A stretch of 64,000 bases of DNA, taken from the NCBI GenBank assembly GCA_022360175.1, contig JAKSDI010000202.1, positions 28,010-92,009 of the forward strand, in the 5' to 3' direction. This document shows, piece by piece, positions 19,261 to 28,541 of the stretch (within the stretch, counting starts at the first letter, position 1; the number at the start of each line of letters is the position of its first letter). The stretch is from Chitinophagales bacterium (lineage in GTDB: Bacteria > Bacteroidota > Bacteroidia > Chitinophagales > Saprospiraceae). The position numbers were made by a program, and so were the translations under genes. The notes under the pieces were generated by a model, which was not told the DNA's origin, ran no database searches, and saw only the letters and a program-made list of their open reading frames with translations.

Positions 19261-21942
19261 CTACTCTAGAATTGTATCTGCATCCAAATTTACATCTCCC
19301 ATTTTGATAGCAATAAAATCTGCATCATTGATATTAACAGACATATTATTGATATTAAATTGACCAGGCACATTTTCTTCCCAGGGATTTGGGGGATTTG
19401 GAAAATTATAGGCTGTTGGTACAAAACGCCAGGAAGGTACGCCATTGGGAAATTCCGTCTCCACTCCTAATATCAGCTTACGAATTGCGATCAGGTCTAG
19501 TGTAGTAATACTACCTGAATCATTTACATCTGCTGCAATTCGTTTATAAGGGCTATCTAATGGGCCTATCCCTAAAATATGCTGGGCAATAAGTACAATA
19601 TCAAAAGTAGAAACCCCATTTAAAATGCCTTCATCGTAAGAAGGAGTGACAGTATAATCATAATCTTCTGATAAATCTGAAAACCAATAGCCATCTTCAT
19701 TACTTATATGGAATCGATTATCTTGCCCAGTAAGCTCTACAAACACCCCTTCTACAATTTCATTTATTTCGGTAGTAATCATTCCGTATACATAAAGAGG
19801 GGATAGCCCTCCACAATAGGAGTGCATCAACAAAACATAGGTATTGCAGGTACTTCTATTTCCTGCCTCATCCCAGGCATTAATATCCAACACTTTTGTA
19901 GATTCATTGCCGAAGAACCCCAAATCACTACAATCAAAAAATATAGAATCTGCCTCTATATCCGGCTCTTCATCAAAAAGGTTTATTGAATAGGTAATTT
20001 CCCCAGTATTACAAGGGTCATCATCTACTACAAGTTCTGTTAAGAATTCTGTAGGCGACAAATACACACCATATTCATCCGGGACTGAATCTCCATCAAT
20101 ATCAAAATGTATAAACTCAACTGCTTTCCCAAATACACAGTTTGGCACTGGTGGCGGTGTGCAATCTACTCCAATCTCCAAATCAAATTCTTCAACGGTA
20201 CTATTTCCGCAATAATCAGTAGCATGTATTTCCAGAATATGATGCCCTTGTGGGAAAGTATGTGTGAATGCATAAATCCCTCCACTTTGAAGCGACAAAC
20301 CAGCGGTCAATTCCTCATCAATGGTTTCATCAGCCTCATAATCTACAAATACACTCACTTCCGGCCGATCTATTTCGCCCAAATAGCTAAATTGATTATA
20401 ACAAGAATCTATAGCCTGAAAAGTAATGGTATCTACCGTTTCACAACTGCCATTTGTATCCGCACAGATGGCATTGGAGCTTAGCACATTTACAACAGGA
20501 GGGATCGTATCAAACACATTAAGTATTTGGATGTATCTTAATGGCCGACTCAAGTCATTATCGATTGCACGCCAATAGCCTTTTATACCATGACAGTTAT
20601 TTTCAGTTCCAAAAGGTTCTAAATTTTCCTCATCCGAATCCCGGTCCAGATAAATCGAATCATTGCGAATAAGTGCCCATAAGTATTCATCACCAGGATT
20701 GCCGTCACAATCTTCATCCCTATGCAAAAATTGATCTTCACCACTTTGTACTTCACAGGGAAATTCTACTTTTATAGTTCTAAATATTTTAAAGCATTCT
20801 TCTACAGAAGATGAGAAAAAATCATCCTCATAATCTGCCAATACCACAGAGTCACAACCATAATTATATATTTCTACCATTTCTGGTTCATTCATTTCTA
20901 CATAAATACTGTTATCTTTTGGAAAGCGGATTTCTGTATCATGAGAAGGAGTAATCATCACGGATTGCCCACAAGTATCTCCTGTCAATCCATTATTATC
21001 GACAGGTACAAACCGCCGGATAATTTGCCCTATACCACAAGCGTTAAGATCAATAATAGGTTCAATTTCTGTGATATACCCTCCACAGTTATCAATCACA
21101 CCAGGGGTACCGAACAAATTCTGCATTACCATGGTGTCTAGTGGACTAAAGTCTTCTGGTAGTTCATTACAGGCAAGACTGGCTGGGGCTGGAGGTTGGC
21201 AAATAGGCTGTGCTCCATCCAGGACATAGATTTCGGAATAACAGATGGAGACATTCCCTGCAAGGTCGATGACCATCAAATCCACATCAATTGTATCTCC
21301 TACATCACAACAGAAGATTTCAATAAAATTGCCCCATGGAGAAACCTCCAGGCCACAGTTATTTTCCAGTGTATCATATTGATGTCTTCGGATTTGCAAA
21401 CCGTCCAGTCCGCAATAATCATTAGAACCTGCATTAAAATTGTCGGCAGGTAATTGCCCAGAACCTTGCGAAGTCAGATATACATTCCGCCCTCCATCAC
21501 AGATAGCGGAAGGTGCAACCTGATCTTCTACACAGAAGCCACAGTATTCCATCAATACATCTTCGCAATCAAAGGTTACCGTATAGCGTATCAAATGGCA
21601 TCCGATAGGTATTCCTGATAATACTCTTGTTGGAGCATCCCATCCTACTTCATCAAAATAGGTTGTATCCACCAGTGTTTCCACTACCTGGCCATTTGTA
21701 TCCAATACCATAGAATCCTGTAGTAAAAACACCTCCGTATGTATCTCCCAGGCACCACAGACCTGGTCACTAACTACATCTGGAAATGGAAACTCAATAG
21801 TTGCCGTACAGGAAAAAGGATCCGTACTATAAGTTAGATCGCCCGTTGGGCAAGCAACCGATATTACATTTGCAGAACTTAAAAAACCTAGCATTGCCAT
21901 CCATAAATAGGCAATAGAGTGATATGCATAGAGCGCGGCCAT
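19261..21942 (-). CDS. Large exported protein with HYR/Ig-like regions and dockerin-like C-terminus
   Basis: 893 residues. The N-terminus MAALYAYHSIAYLWMAMLGFLSSANVIS works as a signal peptide. The body is Cys-rich and built of strands like 'TCGQSVMITPSHDTEIRFP' and 'DLAGNVSICYSEIYV', resembling HYR/Ig-like cell-surface modules. From about residue 520 it matches the 427-residue neighbour: 'CTPPPVPNC', 'NAWDEAGNRSTC', 'NGVSTFDIVLIAQHILG', 'IAADVNDSGSITTLDLIAIRK', and the end 'FIAIKMGDVNLDADTILE'. It lacks a T9SS tail. The tandem arrangement indicates a local duplication. Confidence 0.82.
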   Translation of the reverse strand: MAALYAYHSIAYLWMAMLGFLSSANVISVACPTGDLTYSTDPFSCTATIEFPFPDVVSDQVCGAWEIHTEVFLLQDSMVLDTNGQVVETLVDTTYFDEVGWDAPTRVLSGIPIGCHLIRYTVTFDCEDVLMEYCGFCVEDQVAPSAICDGGRNVYLTSQGSGQLPADNFNAGSNDYCGLDGLQIRRHQYDTLENNCGLEVSPWGNFIEIFCCDVGDTIDVDLMVIDLAGNVSICYSEIYVLDGAQPICQPPAPASLACNELPEDFSPLDTMVMQNLFGTPGVIDNCGGYITEIEPIIDLNACGIGQIIRRFVPVDNNGLTGDTCGQSVMITPSHDTEIRFPKDNSIYVEMNEPEMVEIYNYGCDSVVLADYEDDFFSSSVEECFKIFRTIKVEFPCEVQSGEDQFLHRDEDCDGNPGDEYLWALIRNDSIYLDRDSDEENLEPFGTENNCHGIKGYWRAIDNDLSRPLRYIQILNVFDTIPPVVNVLSSNAICADTNGSCETVDTITFQAIDSCYNQFSYLGEIDRPEVSVFVDYEADETIDEELTAGLSLQSGGIYAFTHTFPQGHHILEIHATDYCGNSTVEEFDLEIGVDCTPPPVPNCVFGKAVEFIHFDIDGDSVPDEYGVYLSPTEFLTELVVDDDPCNTGEITYSINLFDEEPDIEADSIFFDCSDLGFFGNESTKVLDINAWDEAGNRSTCNTYVLLMHSYCGGLSPLYVYGMITTEINEIVEGVFVELTGQDNRFHISNEDGYWFSDLSEDYDYTVTPSYDEGILNGVSTFDIVLIAQHILGIGPLDSPYKRIAADVNDSGSITTLDLIAIRKLILGVETEFPNGVPSWRFVPTAYNFPNPPNPWEENVPGQFNINNMSVNINDADFIAIKMGDVNLDADTILE

Positions 21943-22027
21943 CTTTTATTTGTTAAGAGAGATTATGAAATATAATTATCAAAGCAGATGACAATGTCGC
22001 CCTAAAGTAAGGAATTATTAGAAATTA

Positions 22028-22459
22028 TCAAATATGCTCACATCTGGCTTTGATTGCTTCATTCATTTTGACAAATGCCTGCTCTGTTTGCGTTCCGATC
22101 ATTTTCATAATCAAACCAGATAGTATGCCTCTGAAGTTTTCTCCATGAATAAAACGAGTTGTGCCATTTCCGATATCTTCCAACAAAAAATAATGCTCTC
22201 CATCAAATAGCCCTTTCACCAATAAATGTCCTTCCCAGCGGAAAGCCTTATTTTCATTTACCTCCAGTACCTGGGGCTTAAACACCTGAGGTTTTTGCCC
22301 TTCCAGCATCATCGTATTTTTAAGGCGACTTCCTTCCATAGCCTCCCCTTCTATCAGTATAAATGGATTCCATTCAGGATAAGCAGAAAAATTAATTAAT
22401 TCCTCCCAAACTTTTTCTGGGCTTGCGTTGATGATGATTTCTGTTTTAATCTTTTTCAT
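22028..22459 (-). CDS. SRPBCC (START/polyketide-cyclase-like) domain protein
   Basis: 143 residues forming a single helix-grip domain. The typical opening is 'KTEIIINASPEKVWEELINF', then 'YPEWNPFI', 'EGSRLKNTM' and a C-terminal helix 'KMIGTQTEQAFVKMNEAIK'. Members bind hydrophobic ligands in a deep cavity; no catalytic residue can be assigned. It has no signal peptide. It is divergent from the AraC-type regulator across about 200 bp containing three palindromic repeats, so shared regulation is possible but unproven. Confidence 0.87.
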   Translation of the reverse strand: MKKIKTEIIINASPEKVWEELINFSAYPEWNPFILIEGEAMEGSRLKNTMMLEGQKPQVFKPQVLEVNENKAFRWEGHLLVKGLFDGEHYFLLEDIGNGTTRFIHGENFRGILSGLIMKMIGTQTEQAFVKMNEAIKARCEHI

Positions 22460-22474
22460 TTTTTTTTATTTGTA

Positions 22475-22562
22475 GGGCGGATTGCAATCCGCCCATGACT
22501 TTGAGTTGAGATTTGTTTGGGCGAATTGCAATTCGCCCGTGGCAGTGAATTGCAATTCGCCC
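22475..22562. repeat. Cluster of REP-like palindromes
   Basis: GGGCGGATTGCAATCCGCCC at 22475-22494 and GGGCGAATTGCAATTCGCCC at 22519-22538 are each perfect 20-bp palindromes. A third half-related copy (GAATTGCAATTCGCCC) lies at 22547-22562. The core ATTGCAAT is constant and the flanks co-vary (CGG/CCG or CGA/TCG), which points to folding or palindrome maintenance. Confidence 0.9.
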
Positions 22563-22656
22563 GCAACGCCACAAAGATGTCCTTCTTTCCACCTCTTTTG
22601 ATGCGCAGTAAATGCCTAAACATTGACATTTCATGCCAAACACATATCTTTGGGAC

Positions 22657-23667
22657 ATGTCATTTCGAGCCCGATTTATAGCGAATGTTATTCAGTTTGC
22701 CGCTCAGCAAGGAGTTAGTCGGCAGCAATTATTGAGTATTACAGGTAAAACGATGGAAGAATTACATGATGAAACGCTTTCCTTTGAGGCACCTGTGTAC
22801 AATCAGATCATCGAGCACATCGTTGGCGAAAGCAGTAATGCTCATTTTGGACTTCAATTTGGAGCATCTCTTGCTTTATCCGCTGCGGGTTTAGTGGTAC
22901 AAATTGTGCAGAGCAGCAGAACGGTAGAAGAAGCATTACATTATATGGTTTCTTTTAATAATCTCGGCTGTCAGTCTCTTCCCTTTAGCCTACAACAAAT
23001 CAATGACGAGTGGCAACTTTCGGTGCAACCTAATTTCCAATGGGAGCAACAGTCTCCTATAGCAGTTCGACATACAATGGATGGAATGATGGTTTTTACT
23101 TTAAGACAATTTCAATCATTGACTCGGCAACGTTATGAGCCTCTACGTATACACTTCAGCTATCCACGCCCCAAGCATTTTATGATTTATGAGCGCTACT
23201 TCAATTGCTCAATATCGTTCAGTCAACCAACTACTGCCCTCTTTTTAAATAAGCGCCAGGTAGCGGAGCCAATTATTACCAGTGATTATCAGTTGTTGCA
23301 GTTATTGGTTAGTTATGCGGAGCGGAAACTTACATTTTTACAAAAAAATAAAGGCTTCATCAATGGCGTACGGCAAATTATTCTGCAATTGTCTACACCT
23401 CAATTTCCAACTATCGAACAAGTAGCTGATAATTTAAATCTGAGTGTAAGGAGTTTTCAACGCAGGCTTAAAGAAGAAGGATTAACTTATAAAAAGATGA
23501 TAGATACGCTCAAACATCAGTTTGCATTAGAGTATCTGAAAAATATATCCCTTCCGGTAAAAGAAGTAGCTTATTTACTAGATTATGCGGATACCAGTTC
23601 ATTTATCCGCTCATTTAAAAGATGGGAAGGAAGCAGCCCTGAAGAATGGAGAAAATCATTGGACTAA
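22657..23667 (+). CDS. AraC-family transcriptional regulator with N-terminal ligand-binding domain
   Basis: 336 residues from the ATG at 22657; an ATG 8 codons upstream is less likely. Residues 1-190 match the arabinose-binding-like domain of the OruR/ArgR-type AraC subgroup ('FIANVIQFAAQQGVSRQQLL', 'FGLQFGASLALSAAGLVVQI', 'FNNLGCQSLPFSL', 'IHFSYPRP'). The C-terminal 100 residues are a double helix-turn-helix with 'PTIEQVADNLNLSVRSFQRRLKEEG' parts and 'EVAYLLDYADTSSFIRSFKRWEG' parts. It probably regulates the genes immediately downstream (amidohydrolase starts 19 bp later) or the divergent SRPBCC gene. Confidence 0.88.
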   Translation: MSFRARFIANVIQFAAQQGVSRQQLLSITGKTMEELHDETLSFEAPVYNQIIEHIVGESSNAHFGLQFGASLALSAAGLVVQIVQSSRTVEEALHYMVSFNNLGCQSLPFSLQQINDEWQLSVQPNFQWEQQSPIAVRHTMDGMMVFTLRQFQSLTRQRYEPLRIHFSYPRPKHFMIYERYFNCSISFSQPTTALFLNKRQVAEPIITSDYQLLQLLVSYAERKLTFLQKNKGFINGVRQIILQLSTPQFPTIEQVADNLNLSVRSFQRRLKEEGLTYKKMIDTLKHQFALEYLKNISLPVKEVAYLLDYADTSSFIRSFKRWEGSSPEEWRKSLD

Positions 23668-23686
23668 GTCATTTAAAATACCCATA

Positions 23687-25081
23687 ATGTATATGTACTA
23701 CCGAATAGCCATATTTTTTTATACCTCACTGCTAGCGTTTGCACTAAACGCTCAAAACCCAATTGCGGATCTCAAAGCCAGCGCAAAAGCCAGCCACTCC
23801 GTTTTAGGAGGGGAACAGGATCAGTATGAAGCCTTAAAAAAGGCAATTGCGGAAGATTATTCTTATCTGGAAGCACTCTATATCCATTATCATCAAAATC
23901 CCGAATTATCCTTTTATGAAAAGGAAACCTCCAGGCGAATGGCAGAAGAGCTGCAAAAAATAGGTTTCGAAGTAACTGAAAAAGTAGGTGGTTATGGCGT
24001 AGTAGGAGTTTATAAAAATGGTAATGGGCCTACCATTCTCGTCAGAGCTGATATGGATGCTTTGCCAATTGTAGAAGAAACCGGTAAATCCTATGCCAGC
24101 ACAGTTACGACTACTGACGAACAAGGCAAGACAGTAGGTGTAATGCACGCCTGTGGCCATGATGTACATATGACCGTATGGACGGGAACTGCACGGCGGT
24201 TGATTGACCTAAAAGATCAATGGTCTGGTACATTGGTTTTTATTGGGCAACCAGCAGAAGAAAGAGCAGGTGGAGCAAAAGCGATGCTCGGAGATGGACT
24301 ATTTGAGCGTTTCCCTGTACCTGATCATGCAATTGCTTTACACGTCAATAGCAACCTTGCAGCAGGAAAAGTAGGCTATTGCCCTGGTTATACCATGGCC
24401 AATGTAGACATGATGGATATTTCGGTATATGGAGAAGGAGGACATGGTGCTTATCCTCATACTACAAAAGATCCGGTCATACTTGCTGCTCGCATTGTAG
24501 TAGCCTTGCAAACTATTGTAAGTCGGGAAATTTCTCCTCTAGAACCTGCAGTAGTCACCGTAGGAGCCATTAATGGTGGAACAAAAGGGAATGTCATTCC
24601 CAATGAAGTGCAATTACAACTTACAATGCGTTCGTATTCCGATGAAGTGCGCAATGCTATCATTGAAAAGATTGAGCGCATTTGTAAAGGGGTGGCCATT
24701 TCAGCGGGGCTAGAAGAAGATCAATATCCAAAGATTGTACTTAGAGATGAATTCACGCCTGCCACTTACAATCAACCAGCACTTACTGGACGCCTGGCAA
24801 GTGTATTTCAGGAAGCACTAGGTGAAGCTAATGTAGTAGAAACCAGCCCTGTGATGGGTGGTGAAGACTTCAGTATGTATGGCCGAACAGAACAAGAAGT
24901 GCCTATTATGATGTTTTGGCTAGGAGCAGTAGAACCAACTAAGGTAGAAGCTGCCGAAAAAGGAGAGATCAATCTCCCATCTTTACACAACTCGGGTTTT
25001 GCACCAGAGCCCAAAGCTAGTATAAAGACTGGAGTACTTGCTATGACCGCGGCAGCACTTGATTTGCTAAAGCCTAATTGA
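23687..25081 (+). CDS. Exported M20D-family amidohydrolase
   Basis: 464 residues from the ATG at 23687, which follows the regulator stop by 19 bp and gives the signal peptide MYMYYRIAIFFYTSLLAFALNAQ. Metal-binding motifs of the hippurate hydrolase/IAA-amino acid hydrolase family are seen: 'VRADMDALPIVEETG', 'HACGHDVHMT' and 'GQPAEERAGGAKAM', then 'HVNSNLAAGKVGY' and 'GGEDFSMYG'. It hydrolyses an N-acyl amino acid or similar amide with two divalent metals. Location outside the cytoplasm is suggested by the signal peptide. The glutaminase gene starts 4 bp after its stop, so the two are co-transcribed. Confidence 0.9.
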   Translation: MYMYYRIAIFFYTSLLAFALNAQNPIADLKASAKASHSVLGGEQDQYEALKKAIAEDYSYLEALYIHYHQNPELSFYEKETSRRMAEELQKIGFEVTEKVGGYGVVGVYKNGNGPTILVRADMDALPIVEETGKSYASTVTTTDEQGKTVGVMHACGHDVHMTVWTGTARRLIDLKDQWSGTLVFIGQPAEERAGGAKAMLGDGLFERFPVPDHAIALHVNSNLAAGKVGYCPGYTMANVDMMDISVYGEGGHGAYPHTTKDPVILAARIVVALQTIVSREISPLEPAVVTVGAINGGTKGNVIPNEVQLQLTMRSYSDEVRNAIIEKIERICKGVAISAGLEEDQYPKIVLRDEFTPATYNQPALTGRLASVFQEALGEANVVETSPVMGGEDFSMYGRTEQEVPIMMFWLGAVEPTKVEAAEKGEINLPSLHNSGFAPEPKASIKTGVLAMTAAALDLLKPN

Positions 25082-25085
25082 TAAT

Positions 25086-26000
25086 ATGGATTATCAAAAA
25101 ATCATACATCAAATTGCAGAGGAAGCTAAAAAGGAATTGGGTAAGGGAAAGATAGCTAATTACATTCCAGCTTTAGCTAATATACCTTCCGATAAATTTG
25201 GCATTGCAATAGAAACTATCAAGGGAGAGCGCTATAGTTTTGGAGATTATGACGAGCCTTTTTCGATACAGAGTATCTCTAAGGTTTTTACACTCATGAT
25301 GGCTTTCACCAAAGAAAATACAAAGCTGTGGCAACGAGTAGACGTAGAACCTTCCGGCAATCCCTTCAATTCACTCGTACAATTGGAATTCGAAGCAGGC
25401 ATACCACGTAATCCCTTTATCAATGCCGGTGCACTGGTGGTTACGGATATTTTACTTGACCATTACGCTAGCCCCAAAGCTAGTATTCTTGACTATGTGC
25501 GCCGTTTATCGGGTTCTGATGATGTCTATTTTGATTATGAAGTTGCTGCCTCAGAACGGGAGTTCGGTTATACCAACACCGCGCTGGTGAACTTCTTGAA
25601 AAGCCACAAAAATATACATAACCATATTGATAAAGTCCTGGATGTTTATTTCCATCAATGTTCTATAAGAATGTCCTGCCAACAATTGGCTCATGCTTTT
25701 CTAACGCTTGCCAATCACGGTGTACATCCAGATACAAAAGAACAGATATTAAGCCGAAGCCAGGCAAAAAGAATCAATGCTATTATGCTTACCTGTGGGT
25801 TTTATGATCAGGCTGGAGAGTTCGCATTTTGTGTAGGCATGCCAGGAAAAAGTGGTGTAGGAGGAGGTATTGTAGCTGTTATTCCTGAAGAATTGGCGAT
25901 AGCTGTCTGGAGCCCTGAATTGAATGAGCATGGCAACTCTAAAGCAGGAATTAGTGTATTGGAGCAGTTTACAACTCTGACGGGTTTATCTATCTTTTAA
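25086..26000 (+). CDS. glsA: Glutaminase A
   Basis: 304 residues, the usual length for bacterial serine-dependent glutaminase (E. coli YneH type). Hallmarks: 'GKIANYIPALAN', the catalytic SxxK in 'FSIQSISKVFTLMMAF', 'PSGNPFNSLVQLE', 'PRNPFINAGALVVTD', 'FGYTNTALVNFLKSH', 'MLTCGFYDQAGEFAF' and 'GMPGKSGVGGGIVAV'. It converts L-glutamine to glutamate and ammonia in the cytoplasm. It follows the amidohydrolase by 4 bp, and the pair may release amino acids from acylated forms and deamidate glutamine, which is inference. Confidence 0.95.
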   Translation: MDYQKIIHQIAEEAKKELGKGKIANYIPALANIPSDKFGIAIETIKGERYSFGDYDEPFSIQSISKVFTLMMAFTKENTKLWQRVDVEPSGNPFNSLVQLEFEAGIPRNPFINAGALVVTDILLDHYASPKASILDYVRRLSGSDDVYFDYEVAASEREFGYTNTALVNFLKSHKNIHNHIDKVLDVYFHQCSIRMSCQQLAHAFLTLANHGVHPDTKEQILSRSQAKRINAIMLTCGFYDQAGEFAFCVGMPGKSGVGGGIVAVIPEELAIAVWSPELNEHGNSKAGISVLEQFTTLTGLSIF

Positions 26001-26054
26001 TTAAGCATTTTTTATCAGTAGCCTATTTTTATGGCTAAAGCAAAACATTCTATT

Positions 26055-27041
26055 ATGTCTCGACCATTCCATTGGGGAATTATTGGACCTGGAAAAATTG
26101 CTCACAAATTTGCACAGGATATTGTAAAGCTGGAGGGAGCAACAGTTCACGCCGTAGCTTCGCGAGCAAAAGAACGCGCCAATGCTTTTGCTGAGCGTTA
26201 TAATATCTCCCATGCTTTTGGATCTTATGAGGGAATCCTATCCTGCCCTGACCTCGATGCTATCTATATAGCTACACCTCATAATAGCCATTACGAGCAT
26301 ACACTTCGCTGTATAGATGCGGGGATACCCGTACTTTGCGAAAAGCCTTTTGCCATGAATAGTCATCAAGCCAGAGAAATGGTAGAAAGAGCACAATCCA
26401 GGCAAGTATTTTTGATGGAAGCACTATGGACCCGTTTTTTACCGACTACCCTTAAAACGCTCGAATTAATAGAAAGTGGTGCTATAGGCGAAGTTGTGTC
26501 ACTCAAAGCGGACTTTGGGTTCCAGGCAACCTTTGAACCCGAAGGACGCCTTTTTAATCCAGATCTGGGAGGTGGAGCATTATTGGATATTGGAATTTAT
26601 CCCGTATTTCTTGCTTTGCTGATCCTGGGCAAACCTTCGCAGGTAAATGCACTGGCAAAAAAAGGAGCAACTGGTGTAGACGTAGATACCGGAATGCTTT
26701 TACAATATGATGATGGACGCATAGCTCACTTACATGCCAGCCTCTTAGCAAGAACAAAAACAGAGGCATTTATATATGGCGAGCATGGTACTATACATCT
26801 GCACACACGCTGGCATGAACCTACAAGTATGAGTATTATCAGCCCTGACGGACGCCCTACAAACTATCACTTCGAATGGCCCAATAATGGTTATGGTTTT
26901 GAAGCTCAGGAGGTCATGAAATGCATCCGTCAGGAATTAACAGAAAGTCCTTTATGGCCTTTGGCAAAAACATTAGAATTAATGAATTTGCTAGATACTA
27001 TCAGAGCAGAAATAGGCCTTAGCTATCCTGCTGATATGTAA
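26055..27041 (+). CDS. Gfo/Idh/MocA-family NAD(P)-dependent oxidoreductase
   Basis: 328 residues from the ATG at 26055 (MSRPFHWGIIGPGKIAHKF); an ATG 8 codons upstream at 26031 is also possible. The N-terminal Rossmann fold shows 'GIIGPGKIAHKFAQD', 'DLDAIYIATPHNSHYEHT' and the family's catalytic 'CEKPFAMN' (Lys). The C-terminal domain has 'ALLDIGIYPVFLALL'. Homologues include dihydrodiol dehydrogenase-type and sugar dehydrogenases; the substrate is unknown. It lies 54 bp past the glutaminase stop and may belong to the same operon. Confidence 0.9.
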   Translation: MSRPFHWGIIGPGKIAHKFAQDIVKLEGATVHAVASRAKERANAFAERYNISHAFGSYEGILSCPDLDAIYIATPHNSHYEHTLRCIDAGIPVLCEKPFAMNSHQAREMVERAQSRQVFLMEALWTRFLPTTLKTLELIESGAIGEVVSLKADFGFQATFEPEGRLFNPDLGGGALLDIGIYPVFLALLILGKPSQVNALAKKGATGVDVDTGMLLQYDDGRIAHLHASLLARTKTEAFIYGEHGTIHLHTRWHEPTSMSIISPDGRPTNYHFEWPNNGYGFEAQEVMKCIRQELTESPLWPLAKTLELMNLLDTIRAEIGLSYPADM

Positions 27042-27197
27042 TCGTGTGGTACATTAGAGTATTGATTTCGGAGAAATTATATTTTTTGACTGGGCAAAAA
27101 AGAGGAGATTCCTCCCAAGGATTAAATGAGAAACCAGATAGTATCGGCTGCTATATGACTCTCCGCTTTGCTACGATAAGTTAACATCTTTTTCCAT

Positions 27198-27264
27198 GGT
27201 CCACGAATTGCTCGAATTACACAAGAATCATAGTAATTTGTGTAATAAGTGTAATTCGTGGACC
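27198..27264. repeat. Palindromic intergenic repeat
   Basis: Outer arms GGTCCACGAATT (27198-27209) and AATTCGTGGACC (27253-27264) are perfect complements. Inner arms AATTACACAA / TTTGTGTAAT also pair. The structure lies between the convergent oxidoreductase and AI-2E transporter genes and could fold on either strand. Confidence 0.85.
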
Positions 27265-27308
27265 AATCAAAACTCATCGTTTTACACTTAACAAAACACT
27301 TACAAATT

Positions 27309-28403
27309 CTATTCTTCTGCAACTACTACTTCTGCTTGTTTCAGCACAAACCGTTTATAGTAACTGATTAACAAAGAAGTAATAGGGAGTGCTATTACCA
27401 TGCCTATAATCCCGAATAAACCACCCCAGATGGATAATGATAACAATATAATAGCCGGATTAAGCCCGGTTGCTTCTCCCATAATACGTGGGACTAATAC
27501 AATTTCCTGAATAGCTTGTACCACTGTAAATACTAATAAAACTAAACCTGCAACAGCCCAAAAGCTTTGTCCTGTCTCAGCAGATTGTATAGCCGCCAAT
27601 GCAAGGGCAGGTACAAAACCCAGCATTTGTAAATAGGGTACAAAATTGAGCAATCCAACAAATATTCCTAATGCGATCCCCAGCGGTAGATTAATGATTT
27701 TAAAACCAATTGCAAATAAGATACAAACCCATAACACCACATTGGCCTGTCCCCGAAAATAAACCTGCATTTCTTTTTCAACATCCCGCACCAACATAAC
27801 CAAAGTCTCCCGGTAGGTAGGAGGAATAGCAGACTCCCAATTACCTGCAAAGTCATCATAAAAAAGCATGATAAATACCAGGTACAGCATGAAAGTAACT
27901 ACACTGAAGAGTCCTATCAGCAAACCTGCTGCACCACTAATGGCGCTCCATAGGTAACTGAGTACGGCCGCTCCATAAGTAGTAATATTTTCCTGATTGA
28001 GCATATTCTTCAGATCGTCACTGGCTAAAAAGTTATTGACCTGTTGTAAAAACTCTGCTGGCAGGAGTTCCTGATATTCGAAATTGGATAGGCTATCACT
28101 GAGAATTGCCTCTAGTTTGGCTAATTCATTGATCATGGACGGCAGTATTGCCAATCCCGCAATAACGATTAATGACAACAGGGAAAAAAGCGTAAGTATG
28201 ACAGCAATCCAGCGGCGGCGAATCTTCAACCTTTTTTGAAAAAAAAGTACTATTGGTTCCAGTAAATAAGCAAATAAGAGTGCAATAAAAAAACTGGCCA
28301 AATAAGGACTTAGGTAATCCAATACCCAAAGAAAGATACCAATACCGCCCAGGTATAATAAAATATTCATAATGCGATCAAGGGTCCAGGTAGATTTTTG
28401 CAT
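27309..28403 (-). CDS. AI-2E family transporter (UPF0118)
   Basis: 364 residues with about eight hydrophobic segments in the family pattern. An N-terminal pair of helices is followed by 'YLLEPIVLFFQKRLKIRRRWIAV', a periplasmic helical domain (about 90-150), and the C-terminal half with 'IALGIFVGLLNFVPYLQMLGFVPA' parts, the GLxNxxPYxG-like motif near residue 240. 'EIVLVPRIMGEATGLNPAIILLSLSIWGGLFG' parts complete the match. The family includes AI-2 exporters and Na+/H+ antiporters; which applies is unknown. It is divergent from the TreS-maltokinase gene. Confidence 0.9.
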   Translation of the reverse strand: MQKSTWTLDRIMNILLYLGGIGIFLWVLDYLSPYLASFFIALLFAYLLEPIVLFFQKRLKIRRRWIAVILTLFSLLSLIVIAGLAILPSMINELAKLEAILSDSLSNFEYQELLPAEFLQQVNNFLASDDLKNMLNQENITTYGAAVLSYLWSAISGAAGLLIGLFSVVTFMLYLVFIMLFYDDFAGNWESAIPPTYRETLVMLVRDVEKEMQVYFRGQANVVLWVCILFAIGFKIINLPLGIALGIFVGLLNFVPYLQMLGFVPALALAAIQSAETGQSFWAVAGLVLLVFTVVQAIQEIVLVPRIMGEATGLNPAIILLSLSIWGGLFGIIGMVIALPITSLLISYYKRFVLKQAEVVVAEE

Positions 28404-28483
28404 TTCGGTTACTTGTTTCTTTTATATGTATAGATGTTGCATTAAAACCATTTTCTTAACAAAGTAGCAAAATCAAGATTTAA

Positions 28484-28514
28484 TTTGCCATGATCAATTT
28501 TTATAGTATATTTT
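28484..28514 (+). promoter_or_regulatory. Candidate Bacteroidota-type promoter for the TreS-maltokinase gene
   Basis: TTTG at 28484-28487 is followed after 19 bp by TATATTTT at 28507-28514. This is close to the Bacteroidota -33 TTTG / -7 TAnnTTTG consensus. The start codon lies 27 bp further on. The intergenic region is shared with the divergent AI-2E gene. Confidence 0.45.
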
Positions 28515-28541
28515 TTGATTAATAAGCATCAAGTTTGAAAC

